From positions 2,356,001 through 2,420,000 of the forward strand of contig NZ_OZ257126.1 in the NCBI RefSeq assembly GCF_965278975.1: 64,000 nucleotides of DNA. Direction: 5' to 3'. This document shows, piece after piece, positions 1-7,953 of the stretch (positions within the stretch are counted from its first letter, which is position 1; the number at the start of each line of letters is the position of its first letter). The translations under genes were made by a program, and so were the position numbers. The notes below the pieces were generated by a model. The model searched no databases, had not been told where the DNA came from, and was given only the letters and a program-made list of their open reading frames with translations. The DNA comes from Ferrovibrio sp965278975. GTDB lineage: Bacteria > Pseudomonadota > Alphaproteobacteria > Ferrovibrionales > Ferrovibrionaceae.

Positions 1-2
1 CG

Positions 3-749
3 ATCATCCGCGATCCCCTGGTGCGGCGGCATTTCCCGATGCTGGCCGAGGGCCTGCGCCAGACCGCGACGCAGCAGATTCGCCATGTCGCGACGCTGGG
101 CGGCAATCTCTGCCAGGAAAAGCGCTGCTGGTTCTTCCGCTCCGCCAAGCAATGCTACAAGCATGGTGGCGCCACCTGCCCCTGCTATGCGGTGCTCGGC
201 GACAGCCGGCATCATTCTATCATGGGCGCGGGCCGCTGTGCCGCGCCCTGCGTGGCCGATGCAGCACCGATGCTGGTGGCGCTGGGCGCCCGTGCCGAGG
301 CTCTGGGGCCACAGGGCACGCGCTTCATCGCCCTGGAGGATTTCTACCGCTGGTCCGGTGAAACCACGCTGGCAGCCGATGAGATTCTGGTGGCGTTGCA
401 TCTGCCGCTGGCTGCGGCCGGGATGCGCCAGTATTTCGAGAAATTCGCCATGTGGCGCGGTGATTTCGCCGAGGCCAGTGTCGCGGTGGCTGCACAAGTC
501 GATAGCGATGGCATCTTGCGCAGTTTGCGCATGGCCTTTGGCGGCGTGGCACCGCTGCCGATGCGTGCCATGCGCGTGGAAAGCCGCCTGCTGGACCAGC
601 GCATGACGGATGCCGCGATCCAGGAGGCCGCCGCCCATTGTGCCGATGGCGCGCTGCCGCTGCGCGAGAACGCCGCCAAGGTGCCGCTCTTGCAAACACT
701 TGTCGCCCGTAGCCTGGCCGTCATCGCGGCCGGGCCTGCGGTGCATTGA
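3..749 (+). CDS. FAD-binding subunit of a 4-hydroxybenzoyl-CoA reductase-like molybdenum hydroxylase (5' partial)
   Basis: The open frame runs in from the left edge, so the start is outside the window; about 248 codons remain of a family that is usually 290-330 residues. It resembles the FAD subunit of xanthine-oxidase-family hydroxylases, which carries electrons between FeS and FAD centres. A cysteine-rich insertion follows the GGNLCQ motif (C-x5-C, then CYKHGGATCPC). That is the kind of loop that binds an extra [4Fe-4S] cluster in 4-hydroxybenzoyl-CoA reductase beta subunits, so the closest match is that enzyme rather than xanthine dehydrogenase. The molybdenum and 2Fe-2S subunits would lie upstream. 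It ends 28 bases before an ABC binding-protein gene. The family call is firm; the substrate is inferred. Confidence 0.8.
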   Translation: MIRDPLVRRHFPMLAEGLRQTATQQIRHVATLGGNLCQEKRCWFFRSAKQCYKHGGATCPCYAVLGDSRHHSIMGAGRCAAPCVADAAPMLVALGARAEALGPQGTRFIALEDFYRWSGETTLAADEILVALHLPLAAAGMRQYFEKFAMWRGDFAEASVAVAAQVDSDGILRSLRMAFGGVAPLPMRAMRVESRLLDQRMTDAAIQEAAAHCADGALPLRENAAKVPLLQTLVARSLAVIAAGPAVH

Positions 750-777
750 TCGAATCAGCAGCAAAGGAGAAGCAGAG

Positions 778-1875
778 ATGATGCAGTCGAAGTCGTTCCG
801 CAAACTGGGTGTGATGGCCATTGGCGCCGCCGCCATGGTGTCAACCGCCCTGACCGATGCTGCGGCCCAGGCCAAGGACAAGTTCGTCTATGGCGTGCCT
901 TCGGCGATCAGTTCGGCGATTGCCAATTTCGTTTTCGCCAAGGAACTTGGCTATTTCGACGAAGAGAACATCGATATGCAGATGGTGCCGCTGGCCGGTT
1001 CGGCGGTGATCATTCCCCAGTTGCTGAGCAACCAGATTCAGGCCGCCGGCGCCAGCCTTGAGCCGCTGGTGATCGCGCGCCAGCCGGGCAAGGCCAACTT
1101 CCCGCTCAAGTTTGTCTATAATTACCTGCGCAATTCGGTGTGGGAATTCGCCGTCACCGCCAACAGCCCGGTAAAGACCGTGGCCGATCTGCGCGGCAAG
1201 ACCATCGGCATCGTGTCGCTCGGTTCGGGCAATGTCTACACCACCCGTGCCATCCTCGCTGCCGCTGGCGTGCCGTGGGATCAGGTGAAGGTGTTGGCGG
1301 TTGGCTTCGGCGTGCAGGCTTTCGAGGCACTGCGCTCGGATCAGATTCAAATGCTGAATCTGTGGGAAAGTGCCCATGCTTCGCTGGAAGTGGCCGGCAC
1401 GCCGCTGCGCCGTCTGGAATATCCGGCGCAGTTCCAGGGTGTTTCCAGCCATGGCTTCGAGGTGACGGATGCGTTGCTGAAGGATAATCCGGGCCTGATC
1501 GCCCGCTTCGGCCGCGCCGCTTCCAAGGGTTCGGTGGCCTGCATCGCCAATTACGAGGGCTGCCTCAAGGCGTTCTGGAAGCATTACCCGGAGCAGAAGC
1601 CGAAGGTGGGCACGGAAGCGGAGATCCTGCGCAAGGAACTCGCCATCATGGTGCCGCGCATGGAGAATATTGGCTATTTCGCGCCGGGCCAGCCGAAGCG
1701 CTGGGGTGAATATGCCGAACGTGACTGGACCGTGCTGATCGCGGCCCTGAAGGCTGGCGGCGAGGTAACCGATGAGAATATCCCGCTCAGCTCGCTCTAC
1801 ACCAATGCCCTGGTGCCGGAATACAACAAGTTCGATCCGGCTGCCGTCGAAGCCAAGGCAAAGGCGTGGAAGTGA
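778..1875 (+). CDS. ABC transporter substrate-binding protein, NMT1/TauA/SsuA type
   Basis: Periplasmic binding protein of about 365 residues. The chosen ATG follows a good AGGAGA ribosome site; a longer in-frame extension back to 610 overlaps the previous gene and was rejected. Residues 1-31 form a Sec signal peptide (basic start, alanine-rich core, cleavage near AAAQA). The mature part has the two-lobed NMT1 pattern, including a DLRGKTIGI lobe motif near residue 140. Its stop overlaps the GTG of the ATPase gene, and the permease follows, giving a complete Tau/Ssu-type importer. Such systems carry sulfonates, nitrate, pyrimidine precursors or aromatic acids; the neighbouring hydroxybenzoyl-CoA reductase-like gene favours an aromatic or related acid, but that is inference. 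Confidence 0.88.
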   Translation: MMQSKSFRKLGVMAIGAAAMVSTALTDAAAQAKDKFVYGVPSAISSAIANFVFAKELGYFDEENIDMQMVPLAGSAVIIPQLLSNQIQAAGASLEPLVIARQPGKANFPLKFVYNYLRNSVWEFAVTANSPVKTVADLRGKTIGIVSLGSGNVYTTRAILAAAGVPWDQVKVLAVGFGVQAFEALRSDQIQMLNLWESAHASLEVAGTPLRRLEYPAQFQGVSSHGFEVTDALLKDNPGLIARFGRAASKGSVACIANYEGCLKAFWKHYPEQKPKVGTEAEILRKELAIMVPRMENIGYFAPGQPKRWGEYAERDWTVLIAALKAGGEVTDENIPLSSLYTNALVPEYNKFDPAAVEAKAKAWK

Positions 1876-2666
1876 ACGCTACGCCAGTCAATACCGGTGA
1901 AGGCCATCTCGTTGTCGATGGCCTCACCGTCACCTATGCCTCCTCGCGCGGCAACCTGACGGCTTTGCAGGATGTGTCGCTCGAGGTCGGCAATGGCGAG
2001 TTCGTTGCCGTGCTGGGGCCCTCGGGCTGTGGCAAATCCACCCTGTTGCGCATTGCTTCCGGCCTGCTACCGCCAACCAAGGGGCGGATCACCTTGGGCG
2101 GCAAGCTGGTGGATGGGCCGCGCCAGGATGTTGGCATCGTATTCCAGCAGCCGACCTTGCTGCCGTGGAAGACAGTGCTGGAAAATGTGCTGGTGCCGAT
2201 CCGCAGCCTGAAGCTGCCGCTGGAAGCCGGTCGCAGGCGGGCCGAGGAATTGCTGGAACTGGTGGGGCTGGCGAAATTCGCCCAGCACCATCCCTATGAG
2301 CTTTCCGGCGGCATGCAGCAGCGCGTCGGCATCGCGCGCGGCTTGGTGCATGACCCGACCCTGCTGCTGATGGACGAACCTTTCGGCGCGCTGGATGCGA
2401 TGACGCGCGAGCATATGACCCTGGAATTGCAGTCATTGTGGTGGAAGGCGCGGAAGTCGGTGCTGTTCATCACCCATTCGATTCCCGAGGCCGTGTTCCT
2501 GGCTGACCGCATCATCGTGCTGTCACCGCGCCCGGGCCAGGTGATGGAAATCATTGCCGTGGATATTCCGCGTCCGCGCCGTGTCCAGTCGATGGGCGAG
2601 CCGCAATTTGCCGCCATCTGCAATCATCTGCGCGGGCTGTTCGGCAGCCATGGCGCCATCGATTGA
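1872..2666 (+). CDS. ABC transporter ATP-binding protein, TauB/SsuB type
   Basis: Cytoplasmic ATPase of the importer formed with its neighbours. Walker A is GPSGCGKST (about residues 49-57), the signature is LSGGMQQRVGIARG and Walker B is LLLMDEPFGALD, all intact. The start taken is the GTG that overlaps the upstream stop as GTGA; an in-frame GTG six bases earlier (1866) is possible and adds two residues. At about 264 residues it has the normal length for this subfamily. The overlap means translational coupling to the binding protein. Substrate specificity cannot be read from the ATPase. Confidence 0.92.
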   Translation: MNATPVNTGEGHLVVDGLTVTYASSRGNLTALQDVSLEVGNGEFVAVLGPSGCGKSTLLRIASGLLPPTKGRITLGGKLVDGPRQDVGIVFQQPTLLPWKTVLENVLVPIRSLKLPLEAGRRRAEELLELVGLAKFAQHHPYELSGGMQQRVGIARGLVHDPTLLLMDEPFGALDAMTREHMTLELQSLWWKARKSVLFITHSIPEAVFLADRIIVLSPRPGQVMEIIAVDIPRPRRVQSMGEPQFAAICNHLRGLFGSHGAID

Positions 2667-2685
2667 TACAAGGAGTGCGCTGACC

Positions 2686-3477
2686 ATGAAGAATGGATTC
2701 CTGCAATACGGCCTGCCCGTGCTCTCGATGTCGCTGTTCTTCGTTTTCTGGCACAATGCGATCAACTGGTTTTCGGTGCCGGCCTATCTGCTGCCAGGGC
2801 CGTTGGATGTGGCCAAGACATTGTGGATCGGCTATGCCGGCGGTCGCTTCTGGCCGCATCTCGGCATCACCCTGTATGAAATGGTGGTGGGCTATTTTGC
2901 CGGCTGTACGGCCGCACTGGTGCTTGGCGCGCTGGTGGCGGAATCACGCATCATTGATCGCCTGGTCTATCCCTTCATCATCAGCCTGCAATCCATGCCC
3001 AAGGCGGCCCTGGCGCCTTTGTTGATCGTCTGGTTCGGCTTCGGCCCGGCTTCGAAGATCGTCATGGTGTCGCTGATCTGCTTCTTCCCCACCTTCGTTA
3101 ACAGCGTTACCGGCTTGCGCGCCGCCAATCAGGATCTGCTCGATCTCTATCGCGCCTTCCGGGCGCCGCGCCTGTCGATCTTCTTCAACGTCAAGCTGCC
3201 GACGGCAGCCAGTTCCATCTTCGCGGGTCTGCAGATTTCCGTAGTGCTGGCGCTGATCGGTGCCGTGGTTGCCGAATTCATCGCGGCGCAGAAGGGGCTG
3301 GGCTATCTGATCCAGTCCTCCACGTTGAATTTCGATGTCGCCACCATGTTTGCCGCCATCATCTCGCTGGCATTCGTCGGCATCGTGGCAACCACGGTAA
3401 TCCGCATCGTGCAGGCCAAGGTGGTGTTCTGGGATGGCGGGCGCCCGCGTGCCTCCACTCAGGCGGAAACCGCATGA
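2686..3477 (+). CDS. ABC transporter permease, TauC/SsuC type
   Basis: Inner-membrane permease of 263 residues with about six hydrophobic segments and the BPD-transport EAA-like loop near the middle (LYRAFRAPRLSIFFNVKLP, where the family has EAAxxxGAsxxxxFxxVxLP). The ATG at 2686 follows AAGGAG. A longer in-frame reading starts inside the ATPase gene and was rejected. It completes the three-gene importer. It is followed by about 107 bases without a gene before a RidA-like gene that has its own strong ribosome site, so the downstream trio could have a separate promoter. Confidence 0.9.
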   Translation: MKNGFLQYGLPVLSMSLFFVFWHNAINWFSVPAYLLPGPLDVAKTLWIGYAGGRFWPHLGITLYEMVVGYFAGCTAALVLGALVAESRIIDRLVYPFIISLQSMPKAALAPLLIVWFGFGPASKIVMVSLICFFPTFVNSVTGLRAANQDLLDLYRAFRAPRLSIFFNVKLPTAASSIFAGLQISVVLALIGAVVAEFIAAQKGLGYLIQSSTLNFDVATMFAAIISLAFVGIVATTVIRIVQAKVVFWDGGRPRASTQAETA

Positions 3478-3584
3478 AACAGGCCCCAACCATCCATGGG
3501 CCTAGACGGAGAATTGCTCACTCACGCCACTGAGGGTGCGGGGAGTAAAGTGCATACGAACAGTACAACACGAAGGAGATTGTT

Positions 3585-3971
3585 ATGACTGTGAAGGCGA
3601 TCAATCCGGAATCGATGGGCGGCGCACCCGCGGCCTATACCAACGGCATGCTCGATGTGGGCGGTAAGGAAACGCTCTACATTTCCGGCCAGATCGGCAT
3701 TGATGCCAAGGGCGTCTGCTCGCCGGATTTCGCGACCCAGACCCGCCAGGTCTGGAGCAATATCGAAGCCATCCTGGCCGATGCCGGCATGACCCTGAAC
3801 AACGTGGTCAAGACCACCATCTTCCTGGTTGACCGCGCCGATTATCCGGCTTTCGTCGATATCCGCAAGGATGTGCTGAAGGGCCATAAGCCGGCGTCCA
3901 CGCTGGTCTATGTTTCCGGCCTGGTGAAGCCGGAATGGAAGGTCGAGATCGAAGCGATTGCGGTGAAGTAA
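3585..3971 (+). CDS. RidA/YjgF-family protein lacking the canonical arginine
   Basis: Small (128-residue) trimeric RidA-fold protein. Archetypal RidA hydrolyses reactive enamine/imine intermediates. The family pattern is clear (LYISGQIG, the ILADAGMTLNNVVKTTIFL segment, a C-terminal VEIEAIAVK), but where RidA has P-x-R-S/T the sequence reads KPASTLVYV, so the catalytic arginine seems replaced by serine. It may therefore belong to a non-deaminase Rid subfamily, many of which sit in aromatic or amine catabolic clusters. It has an AAGGAG ribosome site and stands just ahead of the glyoxalase-like and Rieske genes, probably co-transcribed with them. Confidence 0.85.
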   Translation: MTVKAINPESMGGAPAAYTNGMLDVGGKETLYISGQIGIDAKGVCSPDFATQTRQVWSNIEAILADAGMTLNNVVKTTIFLVDRADYPAFVDIRKDVLKGHKPASTLVYVSGLVKPEWKVEIEAIAVK

Positions 3972-3997
3972 ACAGCCCCGCCCGGGGAGGATGATCG

Positions 3998-4447
3998 ATG
4001 GATTACAATACGGATGAAGCGGAAGTGGTGGAGGTGCCGTACCGGCTGGCGCAACGGCCGGTGCGTATCCTGCATACCATGCTGCGGGTGAAGAACCTGC
4101 AGAAGTCGCTGGAATTCTATATCGGTGCGCTCGGCATGCGCCTGCTGCGCCGGCAGGATTATCCCTCCGGGCGGTTCACCCTGGCCTTCATCGGCTATGG
4201 TGATGAAAGCGACAATACGGTGCTGGAATTGACCCATAACTGGGACAATGCCGAAGGCTACGAAATCGGCACCGCCTATGGCCATATCGCCATCGCGGTG
4301 CGCGATATCTATGCCACCTGCGCCGAGCTGGCGGATTTCGGCGTGAAGATCACCCGCGCGCCCGGCCCGATGAAGTTCAGCCCCACGGTGATTGCTTTCA
4401 TTGAGGACCCGGACAGCTACAAGATCGAGCTGATCCAGCGCGACTAG
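3998..4447 (+). CDS. VOC-superfamily protein, glyoxalase I-like
   Basis: 149-residue protein with two beta-alpha-beta-beta-beta modules. The four glyoxalase I metal ligands appear in order: His26 (RILHTML), Glu77 (VLELTH), His96 (YGHIAI) and Glu144 (YKIELI). A leading 20-residue acidic extension precedes the domain. Glyoxalase I isomerises the hemithioacetal of methylglyoxal and glutathione. Its place between RidA-like and Rieske genes makes a ring-cleavage or isomerase role on a pathway intermediate equally plausible, since the VOC fold also covers extradiol dioxygenases and epimerases. A GGGGAGG ribosome site lies 8 bases upstream of the ATG. Confidence 0.85.
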   Translation: MDYNTDEAEVVEVPYRLAQRPVRILHTMLRVKNLQKSLEFYIGALGMRLLRRQDYPSGRFTLAFIGYGDESDNTVLELTHNWDNAEGYEIGTAYGHIAIAVRDIYATCAELADFGVKITRAPGPMKFSPTVIAFIEDPDSYKIELIQRD

Positions 4448-4467
4448 ATACAGCGGAGCGGAACACC

Positions 4468-5472
4468 ATGGCGGATCAGACCAGCAGCCCGAACCCGCCG
4501 CCCAAGCGCGGCAGCCTCGCCTCCCGCCGCTTGCCGGCGGAGGGCGAGAATGGTGTTTTCTCGCAATCTTGGTTCCCGGTGGCGCTGGCTACCGAACTGC
4601 ATGCCGAGCGGCCCCTTGGCATCGATTTCCTCGATGGCCGCATCGTGGCCTACCGCGAACCCGGCGGTACGGTGGTGGCGTTCAGCGCCTATTGCCCGCA
4701 TGTCGGCGCCGATCTTTCGGCGGGCCGTATCGTTGATGGCCGTATTCAATGTGCCTTCCATCATTGGGAATATGATGCCACCGGCAAATGCGTGAAAACC
4801 GGCATCGGCGATCGGCCACCGCCGCGCGCCTGCCTGTTCAAATTCCCGACCCGTGAGCGTTATGGCATCATCTGGGTGTTCAACGGCGAGGAACCGCTGT
4901 TTGAATTGCCGGATTTTCCCTATCCCGATGATCAGCTTGAGATGCTGAACTACAAGGCGGAACGGCCGCTCCGCTCCGACCCCTGGGTATTCGCCGCCAA
5001 CACGCCGGATATCCAGCATCTCAAGGTCGTGCACAAGATGCAGTTCCAGGTCTCCGACCCGCATGAACTGATGATCTGGCATGATTATGGCGTCGAGTTC
5101 CCCTACAAGGCGCTGCACCAGGGCAATGTGCAGATGGAGAATACCGCCGCCATCCGTGGCACCAGCATCTTCTATCGCTGGGGCAAGTATGGCGACTTCT
5201 GGCGCGGCACCATCACCGGCTTCGGCCTGCCGCGCCCCGGCCATAACATGGTGTTCAATTGCAATGTGGTGCTGAAAGGGCCGCAGGCGCAGGAGCAGCT
5301 TGAGAATCTGCTGGTCGTGAGCAAGCGCACCATCTCGGAAGACTGGGAGCTGCTCGACGGCATCAGCTTCCGCGAAGGCATGCTGACGCCGGGTGATCGT
5401 TCACTCGCCCGCTTCCTGCAGTATCTGCGCGGTTATCCGCGCGCCCATCCATCGGCTGAATTCATCCGCTAG
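4468..5472 (+). CDS. Rieske non-heme iron oxygenase, terminal (alpha) component
   Basis: 334-residue oxygenase. The N-terminal Rieske domain has C76-x-H78, 16 residues, then C95-x2-H98, the [2Fe-2S] ligand pattern. The catalytic domain has the mononuclear iron motif N178-x2-D181-x2-H184-x4-H189 (NTPDIQHLKVVH). The length and single subunit suit the phthalate/vanillate/KshA-like group, which hydroxylates or O/N-demethylates ring substrates. No reductase or ferredoxin partner is encoded next to it, so electrons must come from elsewhere. It is the last gene of the cluster; the following 123 bases hold a putative operator. The exact substrate is not readable. Confidence 0.93.
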   Translation: MADQTSSPNPPPKRGSLASRRLPAEGENGVFSQSWFPVALATELHAERPLGIDFLDGRIVAYREPGGTVVAFSAYCPHVGADLSAGRIVDGRIQCAFHHWEYDATGKCVKTGIGDRPPPRACLFKFPTRERYGIIWVFNGEEPLFELPDFPYPDDQLEMLNYKAERPLRSDPWVFAANTPDIQHLKVVHKMQFQVSDPHELMIWHDYGVEFPYKALHQGNVQMENTAAIRGTSIFYRWGKYGDFWRGTITGFGLPRPGHNMVFNCNVVLKGPQAQEQLENLLVVSKRTISEDWELLDGISFREGMLTPGDRSLARFLQYLRGYPRAHPSAEFIR

Positions 5473-5507
5473 GGCCCGTCCGCCACCAGCCCGATTCGCT
5501 TTGCCAT

Positions 5508-5535
5508 TATTGTAACTATTATTATTGCATCAATT
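5508..5535. promoter_or_regulatory. Putative operator, ATTGT-N16-TCAAT form
   Basis: In the 123-base gap before the acyl-CoA dehydrogenase-like gene, ATTGT (5509-5513) and TCAAT (5530-5534) are spaced exactly as in the perfect inverted repeat at 32313-32340. The arms are imperfect (TTGTAACT and TGCATCAA around an 8-base AT-only spacer). It is one member of a family of similar elements found upstream of most units between 5.5 and 52.5 kb. Confidence 0.4.
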
Positions 5536-5595
5536 TGCCCAAAATGGCTTAATTGATCCAATAAGCAATGGTGGGAAGCGAGTAGGGATATAAAA

Positions 5596-6906
5596 ATGGG
5601 GCAGTTGAACAAGATTGGGCCCGCCGAAGCGGCGGCACGGCGTCATCCCGGCGAGCCTGGCTCACAGGCTCTGGATGAGGCGACGCGGCGGGCATTGGCC
5701 GACTTTGCCGATTTCGCCAAGACCAGTTTTACCGCCACGGCTGCGCGCTGGGACCGGGAGAACCGTTTCCCATCGGAGAATTTCGCCTTGCTGGCGGAGC
5801 GCGGCTGGTTGCGCATCCCGATTTCCAGTAGCCAGGGCGGCCTGGGCTGGGGCTTGCATGAAAATCCGGTGGCCTGGGCGGCTGCGGTGCGGGCGCTATC
5901 GCGAGCCTGCGGCAATACCGGCCAGGTGTTCCAGATCTGGGGCCATTGTATGTCAATGCTGGAGGAACTGGGCACACCCGAACAGGTGGAGCGCTTTACC
6001 CGGGAAGCGATGCAGGGTGCTATCTGGTGTTCCGGCGGCAGCGAGCCGGCGAACTATACGCAGCGCCGCCAGGTGGCCAGTGCCGCCAAGGTGCGGGCGA
6101 CGGCTGAAACCACGGCCAAGGCGCGCACCACCTTTGCGCATCAGGTGCCGGGCGGTGTGCGGGTTTCCGGGCGCAAGCTGTTCATCTCCAATTCCACGGT
6201 TGCCGACCGCTTCTTCATTTTCGCTGAACTGGTGCGGCCCGATGGCAGCAGCGGCGGCCTTGTGCATCCGGTGCTGCGGCGCGGCAGCCCGGGCCTATCA
6301 GTGCAGCCGAGCTGGGATGCCATGGGCATGCGTGGCACTGCCAGCGACGATATCGTGATCGAGGATGTGTTCGTACCTGAGGCCGATGTGGTAGGCCTGC
6401 ACCAGCCGAATGCCTATTTCACTTCGATTCTGGCCGGCAGCTTCCTGGTTGGCCGTGCCGCGGTCTATCTCGGCATTGGCGATGCCGCCTTTGAATTCCT
6501 GGTCGAGTATGTGCGCGACAAGGTGAAGGCTGGCGAAGACCCGGTAATGCAGTATCGCGTGGCGCAGTTGCATATGCGGCGTCAGGAGGCTTCGGCCTTG
6601 CTGTTCCGCGCTGCCGAAGCCTGGCAATCGGCGCTGGCCGGTCTGTCCGATCCCGATGAATGTGCCAGCTTCGCGGCGATGGCTCATGTCTCGGTCATTG
6701 AGAAGGTGTTGCAGATCACCAGCGAAGCGCTGGAGCTTTGCGGTGGACGCGGCATGCTGCGCTCGGCGCCGCTGGAGCGCATGCATCGCGACGTGCGCGC
6801 CTATTCGGTGTCGCCGCCCACCACCAGCTCGTCGCTGGTCAATATCGGTTCCCGCCTGCTGGCGCCGAGCCTGGAGCGCGAGGAACTGGTGAGCGAAGGC
6901 GTTTAA
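5596..6906 (+). CDS. Acyl-CoA dehydrogenase-fold flavoprotein, non-canonical subgroup
   Basis: 436-residue protein with the three-part acyl-CoA dehydrogenase architecture (alpha N-domain, beta mid-domain with WDAMGMRGTASDDI, alpha C-domain). It lacks the YEGT catalytic-glutamate motif; the C-terminus instead reads HRDVRAYSVSPPTTSS, as in the DszC-like and monooxygenase-type branch of the fold. It may thus be a flavin-dependent monooxygenase or a modified desaturase; both are inference. The ATG at 5596 has only a weak purine-rich ribosome site. It is a single-gene unit with its own upstream operator-like element and is convergent with, and overlaps by four bases, the exporter gene that follows. 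Confidence 0.85.
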   Translation: MGQLNKIGPAEAAARRHPGEPGSQALDEATRRALADFADFAKTSFTATAARWDRENRFPSENFALLAERGWLRIPISSSQGGLGWGLHENPVAWAAAVRALSRACGNTGQVFQIWGHCMSMLEELGTPEQVERFTREAMQGAIWCSGGSEPANYTQRRQVASAAKVRATAETTAKARTTFAHQVPGGVRVSGRKLFISNSTVADRFFIFAELVRPDGSSGGLVHPVLRRGSPGLSVQPSWDAMGMRGTASDDIVIEDVFVPEADVVGLHQPNAYFTSILAGSFLVGRAAVYLGIGDAAFEFLVEYVRDKVKAGEDPVMQYRVAQLHMRRQEASALLFRAAEAWQSALAGLSDPDECASFAAMAHVSVIEKVLQITSEALELCGGRGMLRSAPLERMHRDVRAYSVSPPTTSSSLVNIGSRLLAPSLEREELVSEGV

Positions 6907-7895
6907 CGCAGCGCCAGCAGCAGCCCAAGCGACAGCAAAGTGATGAATAGGGTGCCGAGCGCGCCGACCAGCAAGGGGCGGGCGCCGGCAGCCATCAGGC
7001 CGCGCAGATGCAGTTCCAGGCCCAGACCGGCCAGGGCGACGGTGAGCAGGAAGCTGGAAATCCTTGCCATCTGGAATTTGATATCGGGCGACAGGGTGAA
7101 AACCGAGTTGACGCCGATCATTGCCACGAAGCCGACCACGAACCAGGGGAACGGCACGGTCTGCGCATAGTCGCCGCCGCGGCCATTGACCCAATAGCCC
7201 AGCAGCACCAGCATCGGCGCCAGCAGGATTACCCGCGCCAGCTTGGTGATCAGGCCATATTCGCCGCTTTCAGCGCTGGCGTGATAGGTGGCTGCGGCCA
7301 CCTGCGCTACTTCATGGATGCTGGCACCGGCCCAGACGCCATATTCCCGTGCGCTCAATTCCAGCATCGGCTGCAGCAGTGGGTAGACAAACATCGCCAC
7401 CGATCCGAACAGCGTGACGATGCCGAGTGCGTAGGCGACATCTTCATCGCGGCCCTGCACCACGGTGCCGGCCGCAATCACTGCCGAGGCGCCACAGATC
7501 GAGGTGCCGGCGGCGATCAGCGCGCCGAGCCGCGGATCGACACCGAACCAACGCGCCAGCCAGATCATCAGCACCATCGTGGCGGCCACCACCAGCAGCA
7601 CAATGGCAAGGCCACTCAGACCGAGTTCTAGCAACTGGCTTACCGATATCTGCAATCCGAGCAGGATGATGGCGAAGCGCAGCAGTTTCTTCTGCGCAAA
7701 AACGCCACCAGCCTTGAGTAGGGGTATCGGTCCGGCCACGGCACGGATGGCTACGCCGATCAGGATGGCAAGGATCAGCGGACTCACCATGCGGTTCAGC
7801 ATCGGCGCGATGCTGAAGGCTATGCCGGCGATAGCACCCGTGGCTATGAGGCCGGGCAGATAGGAAAGCAGTTGTCTTGTGCTGATAGCCAGCAT
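6903..7895 (-). CDS. YeiH/UPF0324-family putative sulfate/sulfite exporter
   Basis: 330-residue inner-membrane protein with about ten hydrophobic segments. The family signatures AGTSICGASAV and WAGASIHEVAQVAAA are intact. Members in sulfonate-degrading bacteria are thought to export sulfate or sulfite released from organosulfonates. The first internal ATG (7895) is used; a longer frame to 8021 runs inside the dioxygenase gene. No clear ribosome site is visible, so translation may be coupled to the upstream gene, which ends 58 bases away. Being downstream of a TauD-type dioxygenase fits disposal of released sulfite, an inference from context. Confidence 0.85.
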   Translation of the reverse strand: MLAISTRQLLSYLPGLIATGAIAGIAFSIAPMLNRMVSPLILAILIGVAIRAVAGPIPLLKAGGVFAQKKLLRFAIILLGLQISVSQLLELGLSGLAIVLLVVAATMVLMIWLARWFGVDPRLGALIAAGTSICGASAVIAAGTVVQGRDEDVAYALGIVTLFGSVAMFVYPLLQPMLELSAREYGVWAGASIHEVAQVAAATYHASAESGEYGLITKLARVILLAPMLVLLGYWVNGRGGDYAQTVPFPWFVVGFVAMIGVNSVFTLSPDIKFQMARISSFLLTVALAGLGLELHLRGLMAAGARPLLVGALGTLFITLLSLGLLLALR

Positions 7896-7953
7896 GGCAA
7901 TGGACGTTTTTTTGTTGTTTGTCTGGGGAGGCGAAGCGGTAACGGAACCAAAA

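Noticed and set aside
3478..3584. AGGCCC/GGGCCT pair after the first ABC permease as a terminator
   Set aside because: The stem is only 6 bp with an 11-base loop and no T-run, so evidence is too weak to list it.
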